NCBI RefSeq assembly: GCF_901482445.1
Contig: NZ_LR590477.1
Span: forward strand, 1,240,001-1,304,000
Direction: 5' to 3'
DNA length: 64,000 nt
Source: Neisseria lactamica
GTDB taxonomy: Bacteria > Pseudomonadota > Gammaproteobacteria > Burkholderiales > Neisseriaceae
Under the pieces are notes generated by a model that did not search any database, had not been told where the DNA came from, and saw only the letters and a list, made by a program, of their open reading frames with translations. Positions 27,680 through 37,267 of the stretch are shown here, one piece after another. Each line of letters opens with the position of its first letter. Within the stretch, counting starts at the first letter, position 1. The position numbers and the translations under genes were made by a program.

Positions 27680-29089
27680 TCAGGCTTTCTCCGACAGCTC
27701 CAGCAGCGCGGCAGGCACGCGGTTGATACTGCCCGCCCCCATATTCAACACGATGTCGCCATCCTGTAAAACGTTTAATAGCATTTCGGGCAGGTCGGCG
27801 ACGTTTTCGCAGTAAATCGGCTCGAGTTTGCCCAACACGCGGATGGCGCGGGCAAGGGCGCGGGAATCGGCGGCGGCAACCGGTTCTTCACCGGCGGCAT
27901 AAACTTCGGTCAGCACCAGCGCATCAACGGTATTGAGTACTTTGGTAAAGTCTTCAAACAAATCGCGCGTGCGGGTATAGCGGTGCGGCTGGAAGGCGAG
28001 TACCAAACGTTTTTCCGGATACGCGCCGCGTGCGGCGGCGAGGGTTGCCGCCATTTCGACAGGGTGGTGTCCGTAGTCGTCCACCAGCAAAGCGGTTCCG
28101 CCGTTTGGCAACTTGATGTCGCCATATTTTTGGAAGCGGCGGCCGACACCTTCAAAGCCGAGCAAGCCTTTTTGGATCGCTTCAACCGATGCGCCGACTT
28201 CCAGCGCCACGCCGATGGCTGCCAATGCGTTCAGCACGTTGTGTCTGCCGGGCATATTCAGCACGACTTCAAACGACTCCTGCTCATGTCCTTTCATTTG
28301 AACATGAACGGTAAACTTCATTTGCGCGCCGACGTTTTCGATGTCGGTGGCGTAGATGTCGGCGGCATCGTCCAAACCGTAGGTGGCGTAGGGTTTGCTC
28401 ACTTTGGGCAGAATCGCGCGGACGTGTTCGCTGTCGACACACAAAAAGGCTTTGCCGTAAAACGGCATACGGTGGATAAAATCGACAAACGCCTGATGCA
28501 GTTTTTCGACACTGTGTCCGTAGGTATCCATATGGTCTTCGTCGATATTGGTGACGACGGACATAATCGGGGTCAGATGCAGGAAGGATGCATCGGATTC
28601 GTCGGCTTCGGCGACGATGTATTCGCCTTTGCCCAAGCGGGCGTTAGTACCTGCGGCATTGAGTTTGCCGCCGATAACGAAAGTGGGGTCGAGTCCTGCC
28701 GCACCGAGGATGGAGGCGGTCAGGCTGGTGGTCGTGGTTTTGCCGTGCGTACCGGCGATGGCGATGCCGTCACGGAAGCGCATCAGCTCCGCCAGCATCA
28801 GGGCGCGCGGAATGACGGGGATTTGCTGCTCCAGCGCGGCAACGACTTCGGGATTGTCTTTTTTGACGGCGGTAGAGGTAACGACAACATCCGCGCCGTT
28901 GACGTGTTCGGCGGTATGACCGGGATAAACTTGGATGCCTAGGCTGCCCAAATGCTCGGTAGCGGCATTTCGCGCCTGATCCGAACCGGAAACTTTAAAG
29001 CCCAAATTGTGCAAGACTTCGGCGATACCGCTCATACCGGCTCCGCCGATACCGACAAAATGGATGTTGCTGACTCGATTTTTCATCAT
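27680..29089 (-). CDS. murC: UDP-N-acetylmuramate--L-alanine ligase
   Basis: 469 residues from [10 protein letters not shown]. Adds the first amino acid to UDP-MurNAc. [17 protein letters not shown], the ATP loop [11 protein letters not shown] and [14 protein letters not shown] are present. The 147-base gap to ddlB holds one DUS and a degenerate inverted partner. Start set by the conserved N-terminus; an ATG eleven codons upstream is less likely. Confidence 0.97.
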   Translation of the reverse strand: MMKNRVSNIHFVGIGGAGMSGIAEVLHNLGFKVSGSDQARNAATEHLGSLGIQVYPGHTAEHVNGADVVVTSTAVKKDNPEVVAALEQQIPVIPRALMLAELMRFRDGIAIAGTHGKTTTTSLTASILGAAGLDPTFVIGGKLNAAGTNARLGKGEYIVAEADESDASFLHLTPIMSVVTNIDEDHMDTYGHSVEKLHQAFVDFIHRMPFYGKAFLCVDSEHVRAILPKVSKPYATYGLDDAADIYATDIENVGAQMKFTVHVQMKGHEQESFEVVLNMPGRHNVLNALAAIGVALEVGASVEAIQKGLLGFEGVGRRFQKYGDIKLPNGGTALLVDDYGHHPVEMAATLAAARGAYPEKRLVLAFQPHRYTRTRDLFEDFTKVLNTVDALVLTEVYAAGEEPVAAADSRALARAIRVLGKLEPIYCENVADLPEMLLNVLQDGDIVLNMGAGSINRVPAALLELSEKA

Positions 29090-29182
29090 AATGCTGCGTT
29101 CCGGTTGGTTTCTAATGTGCAAAGGCGTTATTTTAAAGGTCTGACCGATTGTGCGCCATAGTTTTCCGGCAAATTCAAACGG

Positions 29183-29214
29183 ATGCCGTCTGAAAGCCTC
29201 CGTTCAGACGGCAT
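29183..29214. repeat. Inverted DUS pair between murG and murC
   Basis: Perfect 12-base arms with an 8-base loop inside the dcw cluster. It may attenuate transcription from murG into murC. Confidence 0.65.
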
Positions 29215-29242
29215 TTGCACCGCCGCGCCGTTTGCCTTTGCG

Positions 29243-30310
29243 TCAGAGCGCACACGCGACGGCGGCTTCCGCCACATCGTCCGCGCTGTGCGGCAGTGCC
29301 AGCTTGCGGGCGTTTTCCGCCCATCTGAGGCACTTTTCTCGGTTCAGGCTGCCGAGGATTTCGGCGAGTTTTTCCGCCGTCAACTGACTTTGCGGCAACA
29401 GCAATCCCGCCTCCGCCTGCACCATAAAACGCGCGTTGGCGGTTTGATGGTCGTCGACGGCGTAAGGATACGGCACCAACAGCGCGCCCAGCCCCGCCGC
29501 CGTCAATTCGGCAATCGTCAGCGCGCCGGCACGGCAGATGACCAAGTCGGCATCGCGGTAGGCGGACACCATGTCGGTAATAAATTCCACGCATTCGGAT
29601 TTCACGCCCAGCGCGTCGTAATCCGCCTGCAGTCCGCCCAGCTTGCCCCGGCCCGATTGGTGATACATCTGCGGACGCGCATCTTCGGGCAGCAAAGCCA
29701 ATGCCTGCGGTACGGTTTTGTTCAAAACGTCTGCGCCCAAACTGCCGCCGACCACCAAAATTTTCAGATGGCCTTCACGCCCTTCAAAGCGTTCGGCAGG
29801 CGCGGGCAGCTTGGCAATATCGGCGCGGACGGGGTTGCCGACCAAACCGCCTTCATGGCTGAACGCTTTAGGGAAAGCGTACAACACCCGCTTCGCCCAG
29901 CGCGACAGGTGGCGGTTGGACAAACCGGCTACGGCATTTTGCTCGTGAATCACAATCGGCACGCCCAAGAGTTTCGCCGCCAAACCGCCGGGGAAGGTAA
30001 CGAAGCCGCCGAACCCGATAACGCACTCGACGCGGTGTTTGCGGATAATCCGCTGCGCCTCGCGGACGGTTTTGTACAGAGTAAACGGCAGCATCAGCTT
30101 GCGTTTGATGCCGTTGCCGCGCACGCCTTTAATCGCCAGCGTTTCCAAGCGTATGCCGTATTGCGGCACGATACGCTCTTCCATCGAATCCTTGCTGCCC
30201 AGCCAAATTACATGATGGCCGCGCGCGCGCAACGAATCTGCCACCGCCAGCGCAGGGAAAATATGACCGCCCGTTCCGCCCGCCATCAGCATAAAGGTTT
30301 TACCGCCCAT
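29243..30310 (-). CDS. murG: Lipid II synthase MurG
   Basis: 355 residues. GlcNAc transferase that turns lipid I into lipid II on the inner face of the membrane. MLMAGGTGGHIFPALAVA, GFGGFVTFPGG, HEQNAVAGLSNR and the donor-site region CRAGALTIAELTAAG are seen. Two adjacent ATGs follow the ftsW stop directly; the second (30310) has better spacing from GGAG. Confidence 0.96.
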   Translation of the reverse strand: MGGKTFMLMAGGTGGHIFPALAVADSLRARGHHVIWLGSKDSMEERIVPQYGIRLETLAIKGVRGNGIKRKLMLPFTLYKTVREAQRIIRKHRVECVIGFGGFVTFPGGLAAKLLGVPIVIHEQNAVAGLSNRHLSRWAKRVLYAFPKAFSHEGGLVGNPVRADIAKLPAPAERFEGREGHLKILVVGGSLGADVLNKTVPQALALLPEDARPQMYHQSGRGKLGGLQADYDALGVKSECVEFITDMVSAYRDADLVICRAGALTIAELTAAGLGALLVPYPYAVDDHQTANARFMVQAEAGLLLPQSQLTAEKLAEILGSLNREKCLRWAENARKLALPHSADDVAEAAVACAL

Positions 30311-30313
30311 CAT

Positions 30314-31648
30314 TTACTCCACTTGGTAACCGCGCATTTTTTGGCGGTTTTCATAATCGATACGCAACAGCAGCACCATACTGAAAAGCGTTGACAACAC
30401 TGCCGAACCGCCGTAAGAAATCAGCGGCAGCGTCAGGCCTTTGGTCGGCAACGCGCCGATATTCACGCCGATGTTGAAGAAACTTTGGATACCGATCCAA
30501 ATGCCGATGCCGAAAGCGATATAGGCACTGAAGCCCAGCCCCAAATCACGCGCCTGTTTGCCGATGGAAAACGCGCGTACGACCAGCCAGCCGTAACAGA
30601 ACACCAGCACGCACATACCGAAGAAACCGAATTCTTCGGCAATAATGGCGAAAATAAAATCGGTATGCGCTTCCGGCAGAAACCCGCGTTTGCTCAAACT
30701 CGCCCCCAAACCCATACCGAACCAGTCGCCCCGCCCGATCGCCATCAGCGACTGGGTAAGCTGGTAGCCTGTGTTCTGTTTGTCCTGCCAGGGATCGAGA
30801 AAGGTCAGCACCCTTTGCATACGGTAAGGGGCGGCGGCAATCATCAGCGCCATCCCGGTCAAAACACTGCCCACCAGAATGAAAAAATATTTCCACGGCA
30901 AACCCGCAAGGAACAGCAATCCGACAGTAATGACGGTAATCACGACAAACGAACCGAAATCCGGCTGGAACATCACCAGCGTCAAGCCGAGCGCCACCAG
31001 CACGATAGGCAGGATAATCGACCGGAAGCGGTTATACATTTCTTTGGTTTCGCGGCGCGCCTGAGGATTGGTGAAGGACATCGCCAGATTGGCAATCCCC
31101 CGCCAAATCGACCGCCAGCCGAGGTGTTCCATACTGCGTAACACTTCTTCGCGGCGGGTAAACAGGCTGGCCAGATAAAGAATGACCGCCGGCTTGAACA
31201 ACTCGGTCGGCTGGGCATTGAATCCAAACAAGGGAATCCAACGTTTCGCACCATTGACTTCATTGCCGACAACCAGCACGACGACCAGGGACATAAACGA
31301 ACCGGCGAATATCCACGGCACAAGCCGCCGCAACGTTTTCATATTAAGAAACTTTTTTTTATTAAAAAAACTACAGAAACCGTAGATGAGGGCGAAGATG
31401 GCGGCGAAGGCAGCGACAAATCCCGCCTGTTTGCCGGCATAACCGAATTGGCTGCCGCCTTCGCGCACCGCCGAATCCACCGAAGCCGAATAAATCATCA
31501 ACAGGCCGAATGCCGTCATCAGCACCAGCATCCACAAAAGCGGCGTGTCGAATTTCCTGCCGTCGCGCACGACCTGCCTGTCGAGCAGCACGGTATGGAT
31601 ACTGCTCCCCGCCTTTACCAATATGTCCGAAATCTTCAAAAAAACCAC
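30314..31648 (-). CDS. ftsW: Septal lipid II polymerase FtsW (SEDS family)
   Basis: 444 residues from a GTG start; later starts are possible because the first 30 residues are not conserved. Ten membrane helices. Polymerises septal glycan together with PBP2 (penA). The SEDS motifs WIPLFGFNAQPTELFKPAV and KGLTLPLISYGGSA are present. The stop codon touches the murG start. Confidence 0.94.
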   Translation of the reverse strand: MVFLKISDILVKAGSSIHTVLLDRQVVRDGRKFDTPLLWMLVLMTAFGLLMIYSASVDSAVREGGSQFGYAGKQAGFVAAFAAIFALIYGFCSFFNKKKFLNMKTLRRLVPWIFAGSFMSLVVVLVVGNEVNGAKRWIPLFGFNAQPTELFKPAVILYLASLFTRREEVLRSMEHLGWRSIWRGIANLAMSFTNPQARRETKEMYNRFRSIILPIVLVALGLTLVMFQPDFGSFVVITVITVGLLFLAGLPWKYFFILVGSVLTGMALMIAAAPYRMQRVLTFLDPWQDKQNTGYQLTQSLMAIGRGDWFGMGLGASLSKRGFLPEAHTDFIFAIIAEEFGFFGMCVLVFCYGWLVVRAFSIGKQARDLGLGFSAYIAFGIGIWIGIQSFFNIGVNIGALPTKGLTLPLISYGGSAVLSTLFSMVLLLRIDYENRQKMRGYQVE

Positions 31649-31791
31649 CTGTCAGTCTGTTTGCACCTGCCGCAAAGGGCAAAAATTTCAGACGGCAGAC
31701 AATGCCGTCCGAACATACGATACATCCCAAATCGGTATTCTAAATCTTTACTTGCCGCCCAACAATGACGGCGTTTGCGTTTCAGACGGCA

Positions 31792-33129
31792 TCACAAAGC
31801 CTTGAACGCTTCGATAAACACTTCCGAACGGTGCGCGTAGCCTTTAAACATATCGAAACTCGCGCAAGCCGGGCTGAGCAACACAATATCGCCCGCTTCG
31901 GCTCGGGCGTATGCCGTCTGAACGGCTTCTTCCAAAGTGGCGCAGTCGGTCATATTCAGACCACAGCCGTCCAAATCGCGTCGGATTTGCGGCGCATCGA
32001 CACCAATTAAGAACACGCCTTTTGCCTTATCCTTCAACGCGTCGCGCAGAGGCGTGAAGTCCTGCCCTTTGCCCATGCCGCCCAAAATCACGAAGAGCGG
32101 ATTTTGCAAACCGGCAATCGCGGCGACAGTCGCGCCGACGTTCGTGCCTTTGCTGTCGTCGATAAACACCACGCCGTTTTTCTCGCCGATTTTTTCCACG
32201 CGGTGCGGCAGGCCTTGGAAGGTTTTAACGTGTTCGAGCAACTCGTTTCGCGGCAAACCGACGGCTTCGCACAAGGCGACGGCAGCCATCACGTTGGCGG
32301 CGTTGTGCAAGCCTTGCAGAGGAATGTCTTGTGTGGCAATCAAATCTTCATCGCCTTGTTTCAGGCGGCCTGTCTCGCGTTCCAACCAGAAATCAGCTTC
32401 GTGTTCCAACGAAAACCATTTTACCTCGCGCCCTGCCCGTTTCATCGCGCGACAGAAGACGTCGTCCGCATTCAAAACCTGCACACCGTCGCCACGGAAA
32501 ATCTTGTCCTTGGTATGCGCGTAGTCGAGCAAGTCGTCGTAACGGTCGAGATGGTCTTCGGAAATGTTCAGCACCGTCGCCGCAGTCGGGCGCAGGCTTT
32601 CAGTGTTTTCCAGTTGGAAGCTGGAAAGCTCCAACACCCACACATCCGCCTTTTTGCCTTCGCGCTGCCATTCCGCCTCCAAAACCGGCGTGCCGATATT
32701 GCCCGCGATAACGGTATCCAGCCCGCACTTGATGCAGAGATAGCCGACCAGGCTCGTTACCGTGGTTTTGCCGTTGCTGCCGGTAATCGCAATCACCTTG
32801 TCGCCGCGGCGGTTCACAATGTCCGCCAGCAATTCGATGTCGCCCAACACGCGCCCGCCGTTTTGCTTGAACGCCTCGATATCCGGCTGCCGCTCGCTGA
32901 TGCCCGGGCTGAGCGCCAGAATATCGAAACCGTTGGAGAGCGCATCTTTCAGACGGCCCGTATAAAACACCAGCCCGTCAAACATCTTACCGATTTGCGA
33001 CACCCGCTCCGGTTTCAGCTCCGCATCATAAGCGGCAACCTCCGCGCCGTTTTTGCGCAGGTAGGCAATCATGGAAATACCCGTGCCGCCAAGTCCGGCG
33101 ACGAGGATTTTTTTGTTTTGGAAAGTCAT
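31792..33129 (-). CDS. murD: UDP-MurNAc-L-alanine--D-glutamate ligase
   Basis: 445 residues. Adds D-glutamate, linking to MurI upstream in the pathway. [20 protein letters not shown] loop [13 protein letters not shown] and [13 protein letters not shown] are present. 143 bases separate it from ftsW; the gap holds single DUS copies and the end of the frame lies next to one. Confidence 0.96.
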   Translation of the reverse strand: MTFQNKKILVAGLGGTGISMIAYLRKNGAEVAAYDAELKPERVSQIGKMFDGLVFYTGRLKDALSNGFDILALSPGISERQPDIEAFKQNGGRVLGDIELLADIVNRRGDKVIAITGSNGKTTVTSLVGYLCIKCGLDTVIAGNIGTPVLEAEWQREGKKADVWVLELSSFQLENTESLRPTAATVLNISEDHLDRYDDLLDYAHTKDKIFRGDGVQVLNADDVFCRAMKRAGREVKWFSLEHEADFWLERETGRLKQGDEDLIATQDIPLQGLHNAANVMAAVALCEAVGLPRNELLEHVKTFQGLPHRVEKIGEKNGVVFIDDSKGTNVGATVAAIAGLQNPLFVILGGMGKGQDFTPLRDALKDKAKGVFLIGVDAPQIRRDLDGCGLNMTDCATLEEAVQTAYARAEAGDIVLLSPACASFDMFKGYAHRSEVFIEAFKAL

Positions 33130-33215
33130 TGTGGTTTTGTCCTAAAACAAATCATATTGAACAGAGAGATGTCCGCCCCCTGCCCAAGCCGCTTTCAGAC
33201 GGCATCGCGAGCTGT

Positions 33216-34244
33216 TCAATAACCCGCCTTCAGGCGTTGGTAATTGTCGCAGGCTTTTTGGTCTCCGTTTTGACAAGCCTTACCGTACCATTCTTGTGCA
33301 AGGGCGAGGTCTTGGCGCACGCCGCGTCCTTCGGCATACATCCCGCCCAAATTGAATTGGGCTTGGGCTAACCCCTGTTCCGCCGCCTGCCGATACCATC
33401 TGACCGCTTCGGCATCGTCTTGACGCACACCTTGTCCATTTTCATACGCCACGCCCAAATTGTTTTGGGCTTGGGCTAACCCCTGTTCCGCCGCCTGCCG
33501 ATACCATTTGACCGCTTCGGCATCATCCCGGCGCACGCCGCGTCCGTTGGCATACATATTGCCCAAATTGAATTGGGCTTGGGCTAACCCCTGATCCGCC
33601 GCCTGCCGAAACCATCTGACCGCTTCGGCATCATCTTGGCGCACGCCGCGTCCATCTTTATACATCCCGCCCAAATTGGTTTGGGCTGCGGCATCCCTCT
33701 GCGCTGCCGCCTGCCGATACCATCTGACCGCTTCGGCATCGTCTTGGCGCACGCCGCGTCCTGTGCCATACATCAAGCCCAAATTGGTTTGGGCTACGGC
33801 ATACCCCTGCTCCGCCGCCTGCCGATACCATCTGACCGCTTCGGCATCGTCTTGGTGCACGCCGCGTCCTGTGCCATACATCAAGCCCAAATTGTATTGG
33901 GCTTGGGCTAACCCCTGATCCGCCGCCTGCCGAAACCATTTGACCGCCTCGACGTAATCTTGGCGCACGCCTTGTCCTTCGGCATACATCACGCCCAAAT
34001 TGAATTGGGCTTGGGCATCCCCTTGTTCTGAAGCCTTGCGATACCACTGCACTGCCTGTACATAATCTTGACGAACTCCTTGTCCATTTTCATACATCAC
34101 ACCCAAATTGAATTGGGCTGCTGCATTTCCCTGTGCTGCCGCCTGCAAGTTTTCCCGAAAATCCGATACGTCATCCGCCCACGCCGCTTGGTTCAAGCCC
34201 AAGGCAATCAGGGCGGCGGCAAGCCATTTGACTGTCTGTTTCAT
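33216..34244 (-). CDS. Secreted Sel1-repeat protein (dcw insertion)
   Basis: 342 residues. Signal peptide MKQTVKWLAAALIALGLNQAAWA, then eight Sel1/TPR-like repeats of 36 residues (pattern AQFNLGxMYxxGxGVRQDxxxAVxWYRQAAxQG) and a short tail with two cysteines (GKACQNGDQKACDN). Sel1 repeats are helical hairpins for protein binding; this one is probably periplasmic. From memory, the meningococcal gene at this place (NMB0419) affects adhesion and invasion of epithelial cells. The 108-base DNA repeats are close to identical, so copy number may vary. Not a standard dcw gene. Confidence 0.88.
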   Translation of the reverse strand: MKQTVKWLAAALIALGLNQAAWADDVSDFRENLQAAAQGNAAAQFNLGVMYENGQGVRQDYVQAVQWYRKASEQGDAQAQFNLGVMYAEGQGVRQDYVEAVKWFRQAADQGLAQAQYNLGLMYGTGRGVHQDDAEAVRWYRQAAEQGYAVAQTNLGLMYGTGRGVRQDDAEAVRWYRQAAAQRDAAAQTNLGGMYKDGRGVRQDDAEAVRWFRQAADQGLAQAQFNLGNMYANGRGVRRDDAEAVKWYRQAAEQGLAQAQNNLGVAYENGQGVRQDDAEAVRWYRQAAEQGLAQAQFNLGGMYAEGRGVRQDLALAQEWYGKACQNGDQKACDNYQRLKAGY

Positions 34245-34337
34245 GGTTTCTCTCCTGTTTCAGTATAAGGCGAGGTTTCAGCCGCCGTTAACGATAAGGC
34301 GGGGCGGATTGCCGCCGCAGGTTTATTGCGCGTTCAA

Positions 34338-34366
34338 ATGCCGTCTGAAAGGTGTTCAGACGGCAT
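34338..34366. repeat. Inverted DUS pair between mraY and the Sel1 gene
   Basis: 12-base arms with a 5-base loop. It follows the mraY stop and may attenuate transcription inside the cluster. Confidence 0.65.
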
Positions 34367-34370
34367 AGGT

Positions 34371-35453
34371 TCAGCGGATTTTGAGGGTACTCAAGCCGAT
34401 CAATACCAAGACGATGGTAATAATCCAAAAGCGGACGACGACTTGGGTTTCTTTCCAGCCTTTTTGTTCGTAATGGTGGTGGATGGGCGCCATCAGGAAG
34501 ATGCGTTTTTTGGTTTTTTTGTACCAGCCGACCTGAAGCATAACGGACACGGCTTCTACGACAAATAATCCGCCCATAATGACGAGGACAAACTCTTGGC
34601 GGACGATGACGGCAACGGTACCGAGCGCGGCACCCAATGCCAGCGCGCCGACATCGCCCATAAAGACTTGCGCGGGATAGGCGTTGAACCACAAAAATCC
34701 GAGGCACGCGCCGCACATGGCGGTGCAGAATATAGCGACTTCGTTCGCACCGGCGACATAGGGAAGCTGGAGGTATTGGGAAAATTGGTAGTGTCCGCTG
34801 ACGTAGGCGAAAATGGCAAGTCCGGCGGCAACGAGGACGACGGGGAAGGCGGCAAGGCCGTCCAAGCCGTCGGTGAGGTTGACGGCGTTGGATGTGCCGA
34901 CGATGGTCAGGTAAGACAACACCAAAAAGCCGGCCACGCCCAGCGGCAGGGCGATTTGTTTGAAGAACGGGACAATCAAAATATTGTTGGCGGAATTGGC
35001 GGCAAGGTAAAACAATGCCAAACCGGCGATAACGGCAACGCTTGACTGCCACACCATTTTGAATTTGGCGGACACGCCGTTGGGGTCTTTATAGACGACT
35101 TTGCGCCAGTCGTCGTAAAAACCGAGCGCACCGGTGGCAAGCAGTACGCCCAAGAGAATCCAGATATACGGGTTCGCCCAGTTGCCCCACAACAGGGTGG
35201 ACACGGTAATGGCAGTCAGAATCAGCGAACCGCCCATCGTCGGCGTGCCGTTTTTGACGAGGTGGGTTTGCGGGCCGTCGGTACGCACTGCCTGCCCGCA
35301 TTTGAGCGCGGTCAGCCTGCGTATCGTCCACGGACCGAACATCAGGGAAAACGCCAAGGCGGTCAACGCCGCCATGACGGCGCGGAATGTGGTGTATTGA
35401 AAAATATTCAGGCCGGTTAACCAGTTGCTGAAATGTGCGAGCCATAAAAACAT
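34371..35453 (-). CDS. mraY: Phospho-MurNAc-pentapeptide translocase MraY
   Basis: 360 residues from [11 protein letters not shown], with ribosome site AGGAAG. Attaches the muramyl pentapeptide to undecaprenyl phosphate, giving lipid I. About ten helices; signatures [41 protein letters not shown] and [11 protein letters not shown] are present. Confidence 0.97.
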   Translation of the reverse strand: MFLWLAHFSNWLTGLNIFQYTTFRAVMAALTALAFSLMFGPWTIRRLTALKCGQAVRTDGPQTHLVKNGTPTMGGSLILTAITVSTLLWGNWANPYIWILLGVLLATGALGFYDDWRKVVYKDPNGVSAKFKMVWQSSVAVIAGLALFYLAANSANNILIVPFFKQIALPLGVAGFLVLSYLTIVGTSNAVNLTDGLDGLAAFPVVLVAAGLAIFAYVSGHYQFSQYLQLPYVAGANEVAIFCTAMCGACLGFLWFNAYPAQVFMGDVGALALGAALGTVAVIVRQEFVLVIMGGLFVVEAVSVMLQVGWYKKTKKRIFLMAPIHHHYEQKGWKETQVVVRFWIITIVLVLIGLSTLKIR

Positions 35454-35479
35454 GGGGCTTCCTTTTTTTGTTTTGTCGT

Positions 35480-35634
35480 TATAGTGGATTAACAAAAACC
35501 AGTACGGCGTTGCCTCGCCTTAGCTCAAAGAGAACGATTCTCTAAGGTGCTCAAGCACCAAGTGAATCGGTTCCGTACTATTTGTACTGTCTGCGGCTTC
35601 GTCGCCTTGTCCTGATTTTTGTTAATCCACTATA
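35480..35634. mobile_element. Correia element inside the dcw cluster
   Basis: 155 bases, intact TATAGTGGATTAAC ends on both sides. It lies between mraY and the 60-residue membrane protein gene, 27 bases upstream of the mraY start codon, so it lies in the mraY leader. Confidence 0.95.
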
Positions 35635-35699
35635 CATCGGGCTTGCGCCCGTTTGAGGTTGGCTTACCGCCCGGCAAGGTTTCGGACGGCTTTTGCAGA

Positions 35700-35882
35700 T
35701 TAACGTGCAGGGACTTTCTCAATCACGCAAATCGGGTAACTCCCCGGATTTTTGCCGCCGCCCAAGTCTAAACATAAATCTTCATAAAGATACGCCTGCG
35801 TCCGCATTCCGGCATAAAACGCGCCGACCAGTGCGGCAATCAGCAATAAGGCTTTAAAAAAACGTCGGCTTTTCATTTTCAC
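35700..35882 (-). CDS. Small membrane protein in the dcw cluster
   Basis: 60 residues from a GTG (35882), or 58 from the ATG two codons later. A basic start (MKSRRFFK), one membrane helix (ALLLIAALVGAFYAG), then a short periplasmic tail with two cysteines (DLCLDLGGGK, YPICVIEKVP). The GTG overlaps the murF stop (GTGA) behind a strong GGAGG, so translation is coupled to murF. One of the three non-dcw genes of the neisserial cluster; function unknown. Confidence 0.75.
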   Translation of the reverse strand: MKMKSRRFFKALLLIAALVGAFYAGMRTQAYLYEDLCLDLGGGKNPGSYPICVIEKVPAR

Positions 35883-37237
35883 TTATCCTCCAATGCCTCG
35901 ACCACTTCTTCCATCTGCATAAAGCGCGAACCTTTCACCAACACGGTGGCGCGTTCGGGCAAATCGTGGCGCAACACTTGAATCAACGGGTCTTTGGCGG
36001 CGAACCACAAACCGTCTGCGCCAAATGTTTCCGCCGCTTCGACGCTGTTGTCGCCGACAAAATAAGCCGCTTCGATGCCTTGGTCGCGGGCATACGCGCC
36101 GACTTCGGCGTGCATGGCGGCTGCTTCGTCCTCGCCCAGTTCGCCCATATCGCCCATCACGAAAATACGCGGCGCAGGCATACGCGCCAACACGTCAATC
36201 GCGGCTTTCATACTGTCGGGATTCGCATTGTAGGTATCATCAATCAGGGTCGCGCCTTTGATGCCGGATTTGACGTTCAGACGGCCTTTGATATTGCTGA
36301 AACCTTTCAAACCTTCCGCCACATCGTTCAAACCCAAACCCGCAGCCAAAGCCAGCGCGGCGGCAGCGGCGGCGTTGTGGACATTGTGGCGGCCGGGAAC
36401 AGGCAGCACCACGGCTGCGCGTTCGTCGCCGCACACCAAATCAAATTCGCACGACAAAGGTTTCAGCACGATATTTTCCGCGTGGACATCGCCGCTATCG
36501 ATACCGAAAGTGTGCGTATTCAAATTAAGCGTTGCCGTTTTGAAAACAGCCAGATTGGCATCTTCTTGAGGAATCAGCGCAATGCCGTCTGAACATAAGC
36601 CTTGATAAATCTCGCTTTTCGCTTTGGCAATATCGCCCACTCCGTCAAAACCGCAGCCGATATGGGCGCGCAGGGCATTGTTGGCCAAGGCGGCATCGGG
36701 TTTGGCGATTTGCGTTAAAACCGCCAGTTCGCCAAAATGGTTCATGCCCATTTCAATCACGGCATAGCGGTGTTTTTCGTTTAATTTCAACAAAGTAAGC
36801 GGCAATCCGATGTGGTTGTTGAAATTGCCCGCCGTCGCCAAAACGGCATCATTGCCGAAACGGCGGCGCAATACCGCAGCCAGCATTTCCTTTACCGTCG
36901 TCTTGCCGACCGAACCGGTAATGCCGAACACAAACGGATTCACATTTTCACGCCACGCCTTTGCCAGCGTTTGCAATGCGGCAAGCGTGTCATCAACTTT
37001 CAACGCGTCTTTCAAAGACGCGCAATCTTCGCGCGAAACCACAACCGCCGCCGCACCCGCAGCCAATACGTCTTCAACAAAATCATGCGCGTCAAACCGC
37101 CCGCCCGCCAATGCGAAAAACACATCGCCTACGCGGATGTCGCGGCTGTCGGTTACGATGCGCGACACGGGTTTGTTTTCAGACGGCATCGGAAGCTTGA
37201 GGGCTTGGCAGATGAAATTTAGATCCAGTGGTTTCAT
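35879..37237 (-). CDS. murF: UDP-MurNAc-tripeptide--D-Ala-D-Ala ligase
   Basis: 452 residues. Completes the pentapeptide precursor. ATP loop GITGSVGKTTVKEML, EMGMNHFGEL and LIDDTYNANPDSM are present. A DUS is read as MPSEN at residues 17-21. The stop overlaps the next small gene. Confidence 0.97.
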   Translation of the reverse strand: MKPLDLNFICQALKLPMPSENKPVSRIVTDSRDIRVGDVFFALAGGRFDAHDFVEDVLAAGAAAVVVSREDCASLKDALKVDDTLAALQTLAKAWRENVNPFVFGITGSVGKTTVKEMLAAVLRRRFGNDAVLATAGNFNNHIGLPLTLLKLNEKHRYAVIEMGMNHFGELAVLTQIAKPDAALANNALRAHIGCGFDGVGDIAKAKSEIYQGLCSDGIALIPQEDANLAVFKTATLNLNTHTFGIDSGDVHAENIVLKPLSCEFDLVCGDERAAVVLPVPGRHNVHNAAAAAALALAAGLGLNDVAEGLKGFSNIKGRLNVKSGIKGATLIDDTYNANPDSMKAAIDVLARMPAPRIFVMGDMGELGEDEAAAMHAEVGAYARDQGIEAAYFVGDNSVEAAETFGADGLWFAAKDPLIQVLRHDLPERATVLVKGSRFMQMEEVVEALEDK

Positions 37238-37267
37238 GGTTTCTTCCGTTTATTTTTTCAGACGGCC

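Noticed and set aside
33216..34244. Regular repeats resembling a CRISPR array
   Set aside because: The 108-base period encodes Sel1 protein repeats in frame, with no short repeat/spacer structure.
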